Below the pieces are notes generated by a model, which worked only from the letters and a program-made list of their open reading frames with translations, was not told the origin of the DNA and did not search any database. A DNA stretch of 64,000 nt from Hellea sp039977295 (GTDB taxonomy: Bacteria > Pseudomonadota > Alphaproteobacteria > Caulobacterales > Maricaulaceae): assembly GCA_039977295.1 (NCBI GenBank), contig JBDWDN010000011.1, positions 372,001 to 436,000 on the forward strand. Direction: 5' to 3'. The translations under genes and the position numbers were made by a program. Positions 53,090 to 60,640 of this stretch are shown in pieces. Position 1 is the stretch's first letter, and each line of letters begins with the position of its first letter.

Positions 53090-54469
53090 TTGTCCCGACA
53101 GCAAAAAACAAATGTCTTAGAAGGCTCCATCGCTGGACACGTCCTGCGCATGTTGGGGCCTTTTTCGATTGCCGTAATAGCGCTGATTTCGACAGGAATT
53201 GTTGATACTATTTATTTGGGCCGCTTGACCGATCCATTGCGGCCTAACCTCGCTATTATGGCCTTGGCTGCTTTGACTTTCGCGTGGCCGCTCACTTTTA
53301 TCGGCAATAGCGCAAATATTGGCCTCGGGGCAGGGACAATGTCGGCTGTATCTCGCGCGATAGGAGAGGGCGAGACGGAGCGGGCGCGGCGGCATGGAGC
53401 GGCTTCAATCCTTTTGGCGTTGACTGTCATGAGCGTTCTTGTTTCTTTTATGATGTTCTTCGCGCCTGTTTTACTGCGCATGGTTGGGGCGAGTCCTCAA
53501 GTTTTAGAGATGGCTGTCAGCTATCTTGTGATTTCCCTTCCCGGCCTTGTCATCGTGTCCGTTGCCTCCATGTGTAATAATATCCTGCGAGCAGGGGGAG
53601 AGGCGGCCTTGCCAAGCTCCATTATGATTTTAGGGGCCGTCATCAACATTATTCTCGACCCATTCTTAATTTTTGGCTGGGGGCCGTTTCCGCGGTTGGA
53701 AGTCCAGGGCGCTGCATTGGCCACGCTAACGGGGAACGTCATTGCGGCCATGTTTGGATTTTACATTGTATTTTTCCACAGGAAAGCCATCTCCTTTGCG
53801 GAGATGACATGGCGCTCAATAAAGCGCGCTTGGGGCATTATTGGAACGGTTGGCCTCCCGGCGGCGGGAACTAATATCATTGTGCCTGTAGCAAGCTTTG
53901 CCGCCGTTGCGATTCTGGGCTTAACATTATCCGAAACCGAGGTCGCGGCCTTTGGCGTGGCGGGCCGCGCCGAGATGTTATCTGTGGGCATTCTATATGC
54001 GCTTTCAGCTTGTATCGGCGCGATTACGGGCCGTAATGGCGGCGCCGGAAAAACGCAGCGCGTCAGAAAAGCTTTTCAGGTGTGTTATCTTATTTGCTTG
54101 ATTTGGAGCACGGTCATGGCGGTCATATTAGCGGTGTTTGCAACTGAAATAGCGCATGTCTTTACAAGTGATGAGATATTAATCGAAAAAATAGTGCCGT
54201 ATTTTTATATCGTGCCTATCACAATATTCGGTTACGGATTTGTTTTCGTCAGTGCAGCGGGCCTGAACGCTCTGGGCCGTCCTGCTTACGGCTTAGTTTA
54301 CACGATTATCAGGTCGCTTATTTTGTATGTTGGTTTGATTTTTATTGGCGTGCAAATAGCGGGCCTGACGGGCGCTTATGTGGGCGTTGCCGTCGCAAAT
54401 ATTATCTCAGGAATCATTGCAATTGTCTGGACTTTAAAACGCGCACCAATGACCGCGAAAAAGAGTTAG
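53090..54469 (+). CDS. MATE-family multidrug exporter
   Basis: 459 residues with about 12 transmembrane helices and the MATE pattern MLGPFSIAVIALISTGIVDT, VSRAIGEGETERARRH and LPSSIMILGAVINIILDPFLIF. It exports cationic compounds in exchange for protons or sodium at the inner membrane. It begins on TTG three bases after the maeB stop, so it is probably co-transcribed; the next in-frame ATG would remove the first 20 residues. No substrate can be named. Confidence 0.9.
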   Translation: MSRQQKTNVLEGSIAGHVLRMLGPFSIAVIALISTGIVDTIYLGRLTDPLRPNLAIMALAALTFAWPLTFIGNSANIGLGAGTMSAVSRAIGEGETERARRHGAASILLALTVMSVLVSFMMFFAPVLLRMVGASPQVLEMAVSYLVISLPGLVIVSVASMCNNILRAGGEAALPSSIMILGAVINIILDPFLIFGWGPFPRLEVQGAALATLTGNVIAAMFGFYIVFFHRKAISFAEMTWRSIKRAWGIIGTVGLPAAGTNIIVPVASFAAVAILGLTLSETEVAAFGVAGRAEMLSVGILYALSACIGAITGRNGGAGKTQRVRKAFQVCYLICLIWSTVMAVILAVFATEIAHVFTSDEILIEKIVPYFYIVPITIFGYGFVFVSAAGLNALGRPAYGLVYTIIRSLILYVGLIFIGVQIAGLTGAYVGVAVANIISGIIAIVWTLKRAPMTAKKS

Positions 54470-54554
54470 ACTTTTCTGCATTTGACCGCTTGATTTTTAT
54501 CTCAAAGCAAAGCATATGCCGCCCACCAATGCTTATAGCATGAATCATACCTGT

Positions 54555-54639
54555 GCGGGTGTGGCGGAATTGGTAGACGCGCCAGATTTAGGTTCTGGTA
54601 TCGAGAGATGTGAAGGTTCAAGTCCTTTCACCCGCACCA
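54555..54639 (+). tRNA. tRNA-Leu (anticodon UAG)
   Basis: An 85-base class II tRNA. The acceptor GCGGGTG pairs with CACCCGC; GGTAGACGC lies in the D arm; the anticodon loop TTTAGGT gives TAG, flanked by CCAGA/TCTGG; a long variable arm and the T arm GGTTCAAGTCC follow. The CCA end is encoded. It reads CUA and, by wobble, other CUN codons. Confidence 0.96.
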
Positions 54640-54644
54640 CTTAC

Positions 54645-54696
54645 CATTATCAATGACCGCGTGAGCGAAGCGAATGCTGTAGTGTCATTGATAATG
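54645..54696. repeat. Dispersed hairpin repeat, copy 2 (inverted)
   Basis: CATTATCAATGAC (54645-54657) and GTCATTGATAATG (54684-54696) form a perfect 13-bp stem. Read on the minus strand it contains CAATGACACTACAGC, identical to copy 1 at 48672-48686. It begins six bases after tRNA-Leu. Confidence 0.75.
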
Positions 54697-54789
54697 TGCG
54701 CCACAGAGCAGTCGTTTCTTTCACCATCGCTCTATTGATTGTCCAAAGGCAATCAATGGGGCTGTCACTGCCGTCGCAGCGCGCGGAAT

Positions 54790-54818
54790 GTCATTGTTTA
54801 TGCAAGGCACAGAACAAT
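54790..54818 (-). repeat. Dispersed hairpin repeat, partial copy 3
   Basis: On the minus strand it reads ATTGTTCTGTGCCTTGCATA followed by AACAATGAC, close to 48650-48678 of copy 1. The other arm is missing or diverged, so this is a partial copy. The intervening 54697-54789 also looks like degraded repeat and holds no gene. Confidence 0.6.
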
Positions 54819-54911
54819 ACTCCCTATCATGACCACTCTTCGAATCTTGGGTCGGAATGGTGATTGTGATGCTGTCTCGACAACGAACCAGAAATCGTAA
54901 TAGATAGTGAA

Positions 54912-55337
54912 ATGAGAATTTGGCTTTCACTTTTCATATGCCTATCCGTTTCTGCTTGCCAGTCTTCGCGATTGCCACTTGATAAAGCAGAGAAAGTCTT
55001 ACCGTCGGACTCTATACTGCCTATAACCCGCCTAGAGGCAAAAAAACACGCCTGTGGTTTAACAGATGGAAATAATCCGGAATTATGCTCTTGTATTGCA
55101 TCTAAATTATATAACTCTGGGCGGAGGGAAGCTTTCAAAAGTGATATAGCGATAGCAATCAAATGCGAGACATCTCAAACTCCCCGTCAAGATGCAATTA
55201 GGTCACGAAGAAATGAGGCTGTTCGTGTTTGTAAAAATGTCCCGACACCTCCAGTAGATTATTTTTGTTGGGATGGGTCAATTATAGATGTGATGAACTA
55301 TCCATGTATGAAATGCGCCCCAGAGCCAATCCCATGA
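54912..55337 (+). CDS. Small Cys-rich lipoprotein of unknown function
   Basis: 141 residues with a signal peptide and lipobox VSACQ (Cys near 16). The mature protein has seven to eight further Cys (HACGLTDG, ELCSCIASKL, IKCET, VCKNV, YFCWDG, PCMKCAPEP), so several disulfides are likely. It is lower in GC than its neighbours. The stop overlaps the start of the next gene (ATGA). No family recognised. Confidence 0.65.
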   Translation: MRIWLSLFICLSVSACQSSRLPLDKAEKVLPSDSILPITRLEAKKHACGLTDGNNPELCSCIASKLYNSGRREAFKSDIAIAIKCETSQTPRQDAIRSRRNEAVRVCKNVPTPPVDYFCWDGSIIDVMNYPCMKCAPEPIP

Positions 55338-55969
55338 AATTTGTCATAGGCTACGCCTCACTTTTATCGCATATCAGCATCAAGCGCCTGTTCCCCAATG
55401 TCGGTAGAATTATTCCTGTCGAAATTCAGGGCCATGCCCGCTGTTTCAACTCTTACGGCACTTTGTCCCTCAATAAAGGACTGGCCAGCAAAGCGGATAA
55501 AAACCTTGCCCATGCCTCCGCTATTCTGCGGCCAAATTCTATGCTCTATGCTTTAGCGTTTGAACTCGATGAAACGGACTTCAGAACCTATGAGCGGCAT
55601 GAGTTTCGTTACGCTCTGCGCGCGGTTGAAGCTGTGTCTCAGGAGACTGGGGAGCTCTTAAGCGCCATCATCTGTTATGAAGGCACAGATCATGACATTG
55701 ATACGTCCCTTATCGGCGTCTCGGATATTTACGCGCTTTATGAACAATATGGCGTCATTAGCTTCTGGCACACACAGCACCTGCCTGCGGAGATCTATCT
55801 CAAACACTGTCTGGCAAGCGCCAGAGCGCTTGGTGAGCGCTATGTTCGTAATTTCCTCGATACGTCTTTCATCTATGATCGGGAGACCTCTGTGCGGGCT
55901 TTTTTAACGGCATCGGGTGTTGATATTGACGCCTATGTCGCCGCGGCAGAGTTATCGGATGTTTTTTGA
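55334..55969 (+). CDS. Gamma-glutamylcyclotransferase-like protein
   Basis: About 211 residues. MKFVIGYASLLSHISIKRLFP resembles the YGSLL nucleotide-like start of GGCT/AIG2 folds, which release pyroglutamate from gamma-glutamyl peptides. A possible catalytic Glu is in YERHEFRYALRAV. The start ATG overlaps the stop of the preceding lipoprotein gene. The rest (GVSDIYALYEQYG, RALGERYVRNFLDT) is helical and not family-typical, so the enzyme activity is uncertain. Confidence 0.65.
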   Translation: MKFVIGYASLLSHISIKRLFPNVGRIIPVEIQGHARCFNSYGTLSLNKGLASKADKNLAHASAILRPNSMLYALAFELDETDFRTYERHEFRYALRAVEAVSQETGELLSAIICYEGTDHDIDTSLIGVSDIYALYEQYGVISFWHTQHLPAEIYLKHCLASARALGERYVRNFLDTSFIYDRETSVRAFLTASGVDIDAYVAAAELSDVF

Positions 55970-56032
55970 GAATCGATGAGAAGGCCTGGAGATGACAAAG
56001 AGAGGGGAGCGATTTTAAACGCTCATGCCAAC

Positions 56033-56058
56033 AAAAAAGCCCCCGCGAAGCAGAGGCT
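56033..56058 (-). terminator. Rho-independent terminator of rpsL
   Basis: On the minus strand AGCCTCTGC pairs with GCGGGGGCT (G-T wobbles) around a TTC loop, followed by TTTTTT. It starts 27 bases after the rpsL stop. Confidence 0.85.
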
Positions 56059-56084
56059 CTCTATTCTTAAGGTGTAAGCCGGGC

Positions 56085-56456
56085 TTACTTAGGGCGCTTA
56101 ACACCGTATTTGGAACGTTTCGTCTTACGATCTTTAACAGGTTGCGCGTCAAGGCTACCACGAACGACAGAGTAACGCACACCCGGAAGGTCACGGGGGC
56201 CGCCGCCGCGAACAAGAACAACACTATGCTCTTGAAGGTTATGGCCTTCACCTGGGATGTAACTGGCAACCGTATGGCCGTTTGTAAGGCGAACACGTGC
56301 CACTTTCCGAAGGGCTGAGTTAGGCTTACGAGGCGTTGTTGTATAAACGCGTGTGCAAACGCCGCGTTTTTGCGGGTTAGCTTGAAGAGCTGGGTTTTTC
56401 GTGCCGCGCTTTTTAGGCTGGCGTGGCTTACGAATGAGCTGCTGAATTGTTGGCAT
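56085..56456 (-). CDS. rpsL: 30S ribosomal protein S12
   Basis: 123 residues, the expected length. Sequence MPTIQQLIRKPRQPK and VYTTTPRKPNSALRKVARVR are diagnostic, and the streptomycin-site loops TPRKPNS and GVRYSVVRG are intact (Lys at the classical position 43, so no resistance change is seen). Asp in VRGGGPRDLPGVR is the residue methylthiolated by RimO, whose gene lies next upstream. The gene has its own terminator; rpsG and fusA do not follow. Confidence 0.98.
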   Translation of the reverse strand: MPTIQQLIRKPRQPKKRGTKNPALQANPQKRGVCTRVYTTTPRKPNSALRKVARVRLTNGHTVASYIPGEGHNLQEHSVVLVRGGGPRDLPGVRYSVVRGSLDAQPVKDRKTKRSKYGVKRPK

Positions 56457-56488
56457 AATAAAGTCTTCTAAGTCTGAATTTTGCGCTC

Positions 56489-56517
56489 AACTATGTATTT
56501 GAGCCTTTAAAGTCAAT
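56489..56517 (-). promoter_or_regulatory. Putative promoter of rpsL
   Basis: On the minus strand TTGACT and TAGTTG are separated by 17 bases, 33-60 bases before the rpsL ATG. A 9-bp inverted repeat (AGAGGTTTT/AAAACCTCT) lies further upstream near 56586-56620, after rimO. Pattern match only. Confidence 0.5.
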
Positions 56518-56626
56518 CAAATTATTCACGAAGGCGGCACATAACGCGCCTATCGCAATGAATCAATCATATAAGAGTCTTTTTTAGAGGTTTTTACAGG
56601 TAATCTACCAAAACCTCTTAAGCGTT

Positions 56627-57988
56627 TTACTGACGAATGCCCCACATGTCGTATTCGTCGGTTTGTTCGATTCTTACGGGGACTATATCGCCGACTTTGA
56701 CGTCAGTATCGCCGTTAAGGAAAACACAGCCGTCAATGTCAGGCGCGTCAGCTACAGAGCGGCCAAATGCGCCGTCAGCATCAACTTCATCAATGATAAC
56801 GTCGTAGGTTTCACCGATTCTAGCTTCCATCAGCTCTTTACTGACCTCTTGCTGACATTCCATGAAGGCATTGTAGCGCGCATCAATGATGTCTTGCGGG
56901 ACTTGGTCTTCGAAATCATGAGCCTGCGCGCCGTCAACATTCTCATATTTAAAAGCGCCAACACGGGCAAGCTTGGCCTCGCGTAGGAAATCTAGCAATA
57001 TTTGGAAGTCTTTTTCCGTCTCGCCAGGAAAGCCGACGATGAATGTTGAGCGAATCGTAAGGTCAGGACAAATCTCGCGCCACTTTTTCAGGCGCTCCAT
57101 GACTTTATGCTGATTAGCGGGACGTTTCATGCGTTTGAGGACAGCAGGGCTGGCATGTTGGAACGGCACGTCAATATAGGGAAGGACGCTGCTGTCTTCA
57201 TCTGCCATCATTTGGATGATGTTATCAACGTGGGGATAGGGATAAACATATTGCATGCGCACCCATACGCCGAGCTTACCGAGCGCGCGGGTGAGGTCAT
57301 GTAAGTTCGACTTATACTCCTCGCCGCGCCATGTGCCGGTGGCGTAGCCAATATCAAGGCCATAAGCGGAAGTGTCTTGGCTAATCACGATAAGTTCTTT
57401 GACGCCTGACTCGACGAGCTTCTCAGCGTCGCGCATGACCTTAGCTATATTCATAGAATCGAGCTTGCCGCGCAGATCAGGGATAATGCAGAAGGTGCAT
57501 TTATTGTTACAGCCCTCTGAAATCTTCAAATAGGCATAATGCTTAGGCGTGATGCGAGAGCGCTCATAAGGAATAAGGTCTGTGAATTTATTCTCTTGCA
57601 TAGGCGCAGCTTTGCGCACAGCCGCGACAACATCATCATATTGTTGCGGGCCTGTGACAGACAGGACTTTGGGATATTGCTGTTTAATGACAGGATCATT
57701 GCCCATACAGCCCGTCACGATAACGCGGCCATTCTCGAGCAAAGCTTCATCAATGGCTGAAAGACTATCGGCCTTAGCAGAGTTTAAAAAACCGCAGGTG
57801 TTGACGATGATAACATCTGAGTCGTCATAGGTTTTGCCGATGCGGTAACCATCTGCCCTAAGAAGGGTGATGATACGTTCGGAATCGACCATAGCTTTGG
57901 GGCAACCCAGCGAGACGAAGCCTACGCTTGGATTATCGATGAGTTGGGCGTTGGGGTGGTCGGCGCTATGCGTAATCTCATTTGTCAT
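56627..57988 (-). CDS. rimO: Ribosomal protein S12 methylthiotransferase RimO
   Basis: 453 residues. N-terminal MTTase domain with VSLGCPKAMVDSERI and VIVNTCGFLNSAKADS; radical SAM cluster motif CNNKCTFCIIPDLRG near 160; C-terminal TRAM domain ending VRIEQTDEYDMWGIRQ. It inserts sulfur and a methyl group at an Asp of S12, using two [4Fe-4S] clusters. The target gene rpsL lies just downstream, 170 bases away on the same strand. ATG at 57988. Confidence 0.95.
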   Translation of the reverse strand: MTNEITHSADHPNAQLIDNPSVGFVSLGCPKAMVDSERIITLLRADGYRIGKTYDDSDVIIVNTCGFLNSAKADSLSAIDEALLENGRVIVTGCMGNDPVIKQQYPKVLSVTGPQQYDDVVAAVRKAAPMQENKFTDLIPYERSRITPKHYAYLKISEGCNNKCTFCIIPDLRGKLDSMNIAKVMRDAEKLVESGVKELIVISQDTSAYGLDIGYATGTWRGEEYKSNLHDLTRALGKLGVWVRMQYVYPYPHVDNIIQMMADEDSSVLPYIDVPFQHASPAVLKRMKRPANQHKVMERLKKWREICPDLTIRSTFIVGFPGETEKDFQILLDFLREAKLARVGAFKYENVDGAQAHDFEDQVPQDIIDARYNAFMECQQEVSKELMEARIGETYDVIIDEVDADGAFGRSVADAPDIDGCVFLNGDTDVKVGDIVPVRIEQTDEYDMWGIRQ

Positions 57989-58048
57989 AAGTCTTGTCTC
58001 AATAAGGATTGGCGTCCCCTTAAAAGGAATAGAGCCGATGTCCAGTAT

Positions 58049-58903
58049 TTATTGCTGCGCGGGGGGAGGGCTGCAGGTCAGGCCGAAGCTTCGATAGGCT
58101 CCCATTGTTTCCTCTAGGCCGCTCCAAAGAGATTGGTTTTTAAACACGGTTTTCTCCAAGGTCAGTTGATAGTTTTCAGTTTTCACATGCGGCAGGCAAG
58201 ACGCTAACATTGGCCCTTCTACAATCATAAAATTATCAGGGGTCAACCCTTCATCGCTTCCCGGCGTGAAATGTTGCCGCCACCCATCGTCAAGGTCTTC
58301 TTCCTCCCGGTAGAGCCTCCAGCCTTTGGGGACGCCAAGATGTGCCGCAAATTTGGCTTCCTCACTCAGCTGTCTTGCGCGCCGTTCAGATTTTCGTTTG
58401 AGGATACGCGTGAGCCCTTCTGAGGTCGGATCACCTTCATCAATTAAACTTTCCATGTGATTTTCCATATCACTATTGGATAACATTTGCGGGTCTGGCG
58501 TGCCGTGCAGCCCAATCACAGAACGAGGTAAAAGGGTAATGCGCGCTGCGGCAGGCACAAAATAATTCCCGCAAGATGATAGACAGACTTTGTCGACAAT
58601 CAGATGCCGCGGATAATCACTTATCTTATAACCAATCGCGCGGCCCGCAGCAACGTCGCCGCCATTTGTCGTGACCCTCACCGTCTCAATATCTAGGGTG
58701 AGGAGGGGAAGGGCGCAGTCATACATGGCTTCATCGATCGGGCCAGAGAGTTTGATCGTGGTGGCGTCTAACTTTTCACAGGTTCCGATGTCCGGGTAGC
58801 TATCTATCCAGAGTCTTTTAGGCGAAAAGAAGCTTTGGCCAAAACCGGTACCGAAGAGCAGGAGAATGGCCGCGAGGACGATGTAAACCAAATTAGACTT
58901 CAT
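58049..58903 (-). CDS. Exported ClpP/crotonase-fold protein
   Basis: 284 residues with an N-terminal signal or anchor (VYIVLAAILLLFGTGF). VRVTTNGGDVAAGRAIGYKI, then DKVCLSSCGNYFVPAAARI and RSVIGLHG, match periplasmic ClpP-like proteins of the COG3904 type; the Ser in CLSSCG and His in GLHG sit where a protease pair would be. A helical insertion and C-terminal Cys residues follow. Substrate and role are unknown. It is downstream of nothing on its strand but the small gene at 59131. Confidence 0.7.
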   Translation of the reverse strand: MKSNLVYIVLAAILLLFGTGFGQSFFSPKRLWIDSYPDIGTCEKLDATTIKLSGPIDEAMYDCALPLLTLDIETVRVTTNGGDVAAGRAIGYKISDYPRHLIVDKVCLSSCGNYFVPAAARITLLPRSVIGLHGTPDPQMLSNSDMENHMESLIDEGDPTSEGLTRILKRKSERRARQLSEEAKFAAHLGVPKGWRLYREEEDLDDGWRQHFTPGSDEGLTPDNFMIVEGPMLASCLPHVKTENYQLTLEKTVFKNQSLWSGLEETMGAYRSFGLTCSPPPAQQ

Positions 58904-58954
58904 TTCATGTTATACTATATCACGAGTGCCCAAAAAGCAATTTTCTAGTTTGGG

Positions 58955-59131
58955 TTAATATATTGGTAGGAAGTCCGCTACACTAAGGTTCTTAGGCGAC
59001 GCTTTTGCCGTTCCAAAGACACGCTCCAACGGGGTGAGGGGATTCGTATCGGGGGTCTTGGGCTTTGCTGCGAGTATCCGGTTAAAGACGCAATTTTCGT
59101 CATACTCGTTGTCATTGAGTTTTGATGTCAT
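58955..59131 (-). CDS. Small hypothetical protein
   Basis: 58 residues, MTSKLNDNEYDENCVFNRIL to SVADFLPIY. A strong ribosome binding site (AAAGGAG) precedes the ATG at 59131, which supports a real gene. No signal peptide or membrane helix. The opening YDENCVFNRIL recalls the start of HIT-domain proteins, but no HIT motif follows. Function unknown. Confidence 0.5.
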   Translation of the reverse strand: MTSKLNDNEYDENCVFNRILAAKPKTPDTNPLTPLERVFGTAKASPKNLSVADFLPIY

Positions 59132-59253
59132 GCTTTGCTCCTTTGTCGGCCAGACCAAAGGCGGTGCAAATCTCGCGCCAATCTATGCTGTAGGGCGCAA
59201 GGCGTGACTATTTTTCAACCGCTGAGAATATTTCACGCCTCATTAAAGCCCTA

Positions 59254-59516
59254 GGGTCAGGATCTATCAATTTCATGGTTTAGACAGCTTTGAGATATTT
59301 TGTGGTTAGGCGCGACATTTAAGTGATGCGTCCGCCTCGCCAAATGACGCAACGACACCCACAAAGTTTCTCAAAGCTGCCGTAAACGGTCGTATCGAGC
59401 GCGCCTTGGGCCTGCGTTGCTGATTTTTGGCGTGTCTAGACATGCCTGCAAATCAGCGTCTTGCCCAAAACACGCTCGATACGATCTAAATCCATGAAAT
59501 TGATAGATCCTGACCC
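59254..59516. mobile_element. MITE-like element with multi-branched inverted repeats
   Basis: A 263-base non-coding element starts GGGTCAGGATCTATCAAT and ends with its inverse, flanked by TA on both sides (a possible TA target duplication). The full terminal repeats span 59252-59284 and 59485-59518, about 33 bp with one single-base gap. Inside are two further arms: CAGCTTTGAGA/TCTCAAAGCTG plus TTTGTGG/CCACAAA (59285-59379), and CGTATCGAGCG/CGCTCGATACG with TTGGGC/GCCCAA, GCTGATTT/AAATCAGC and a central TGTCTAGACA (59391-59483). It has no transposase and would need one supplied in trans (IS630 or IS5/IS427-type). Confidence 0.85.
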
Positions 59517-59619
59517 TAAATGCAGTTCAACCTGTCATTTCATACTGCGGCGGCCCGAATCTTGCTGTAATAGAGGCCTGATTGATAAAATGAACTAAAG
59601 TGAATAATTGGAGGGTGTT

Positions 59620-60087
59620 ATGTTGACACGTCACTTAAAACTGACTGGGGCTATTTTAGGCGCAAGTTTGGGGCTTTTAATGGCAACGCCAGATGCCCAT
59701 GCGCAATTTGGCGATCTTTCGCCCGTCCTTTTGGTCGAGAGCGGCCCGTCGGATAATGGCGATTACCGCCGAATGGTCTTTGTGAAGTTCCTTTCGGGCG
59801 ACCGCGTCAGCGTGAATTACAAAGCTTATAACCGCACGGAATTTATTCAGGCGCGGAACACAACCCCGCAAGATGTTATTTCAGCCTGCGCTAATGGGGC
59901 CGCTACGCCAATGTCACAAATCAAAGCGTTTCAACGCGACGAAGCTCGGGCTAAGCGAAGCGGGAAAGCGCCTCAAGTCGTTAGGTTTTGCATCAAGAAT
60001 ATCCAAAATTGGGAAGGCGGCAATCGCGATAAATATTTGAACCCGATTTTTGAGGGCATGCCTCATGCCGCGTCGTTGAATAATTAG
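59620..60087 (+). CDS. Secreted protein of unknown function
   Basis: 155 residues with a signal peptide ending DAHAQF. The mature protein has DNGDYRRMVFVKFLSGDRVSVNYKA and QNWEGGNRDKYLN; a single pair of Cys (SACANG, VRFCIKN) could form a disulfide. No family recognised. GGAGG precedes the ATG. It stands alone between the MITE-like element and a terminator. Confidence 0.6.
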   Translation: MLTRHLKLTGAILGASLGLLMATPDAHAQFGDLSPVLLVESGPSDNGDYRRMVFVKFLSGDRVSVNYKAYNRTEFIQARNTTPQDVISACANGAATPMSQIKAFQRDEARAKRSGKAPQVVRFCIKNIQNWEGGNRDKYLNPIFEGMPHAASLNN

Positions 60088-60102
60088 ACCAATTCAAAAT
60101 AC

Positions 60103-60152
60103 TAAAAACCCGCTTCTGCGTTTTACTCAAACGCTAAGGTGGGTTTTTTTTA
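60103..60152 (+). terminator. Rho-independent terminator after the secreted protein gene
   Basis: AAACCC and GGGTTT form the outer stem, with GCGTTT/AAACGC inside, followed by eight T residues. Confidence 0.8.
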
Positions 60153-60191
60153 TGTCCAAAATTTAAGATTACCCGTCAAAATTTTCATTGA

Positions 60192-60228
60192 CCACACTTG
60201 TAGTCGTGTTCTATGGCTACAAGTGTAG
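60192..60228. promoter_or_regulatory. Two BlaI/MecI-type operators
   Basis: CTACAAGTGTAG (60217-60228) is a perfect CTACA/TGTAG palindrome and CCACACTTGTAG (60192-60203) is the same site with one change, in the gap before the BlaI-like gene. TTGACC at 60188 could be a -35 box, putting the operators across the promoter. This fits autorepression by the BlaI-like protein. Confidence 0.75.
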
Positions 60229-60249
60229 TCATTAAAGGAGACGACTCAA

Positions 60250-60636
60250 ATGGGACAAAGTGGAAAGATCCGCATCTCACAATCCGAATTGGATGTTATG
60301 GATGTTCTTTGGACGCAAAGTCCGTTAGGCGCGTCTGAAGTTGCGGGCAAGCTTGCCGAGAGTAAGGATTGGAATATCCGCACGATTAAAACATTGCTCT
60401 CGCGCCTCGTCGAAAAAGGCGCTCTTTCCACAGAAACTGAAGGACGGCGTTATCTTTACGCACCGTTGATTTCTAAAGACAGCTATGCGGCTAGTGCCAC
60501 GCGCCGCTTATCTGACCGCCTTTTCGGAGGCCGCGCTGCGCCGCTTGTTATGCATTTAGCTGAAGATGATGGTCTCACGCCCGGCGATATTGCGGAGCTG
60601 GAAGCCTTGCTCGCCAAGCTCAAAAAGGGAGAATAG
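60250..60636 (+). CDS. BlaI/MecI/CopY-family transcriptional repressor
   Basis: 128 residues. Winged helix with ISQSELDVMDVLWTQSPLGA and WNIRTIKTLLSRLVEKGALS, then a C-terminal dimerisation helix pair. BlaI-type repressors are cleaved after signalling by the membrane metallopeptidase encoded next to them, here starting four bases later. The ATG has AAAGGAG upstream. Its operators are seen in the preceding gap. No beta-lactamase gene is adjacent, so the regulated output is elsewhere or is the metalloprotease at 62614. Confidence 0.92.
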   Translation: MGQSGKIRISQSELDVMDVLWTQSPLGASEVAGKLAESKDWNIRTIKTLLSRLVEKGALSTETEGRRYLYAPLISKDSYAASATRRLSDRLFGGRAAPLVMHLAEDDGLTPGDIAELEALLAKLKKGE

Positions 60637-60640
60637 GGTC

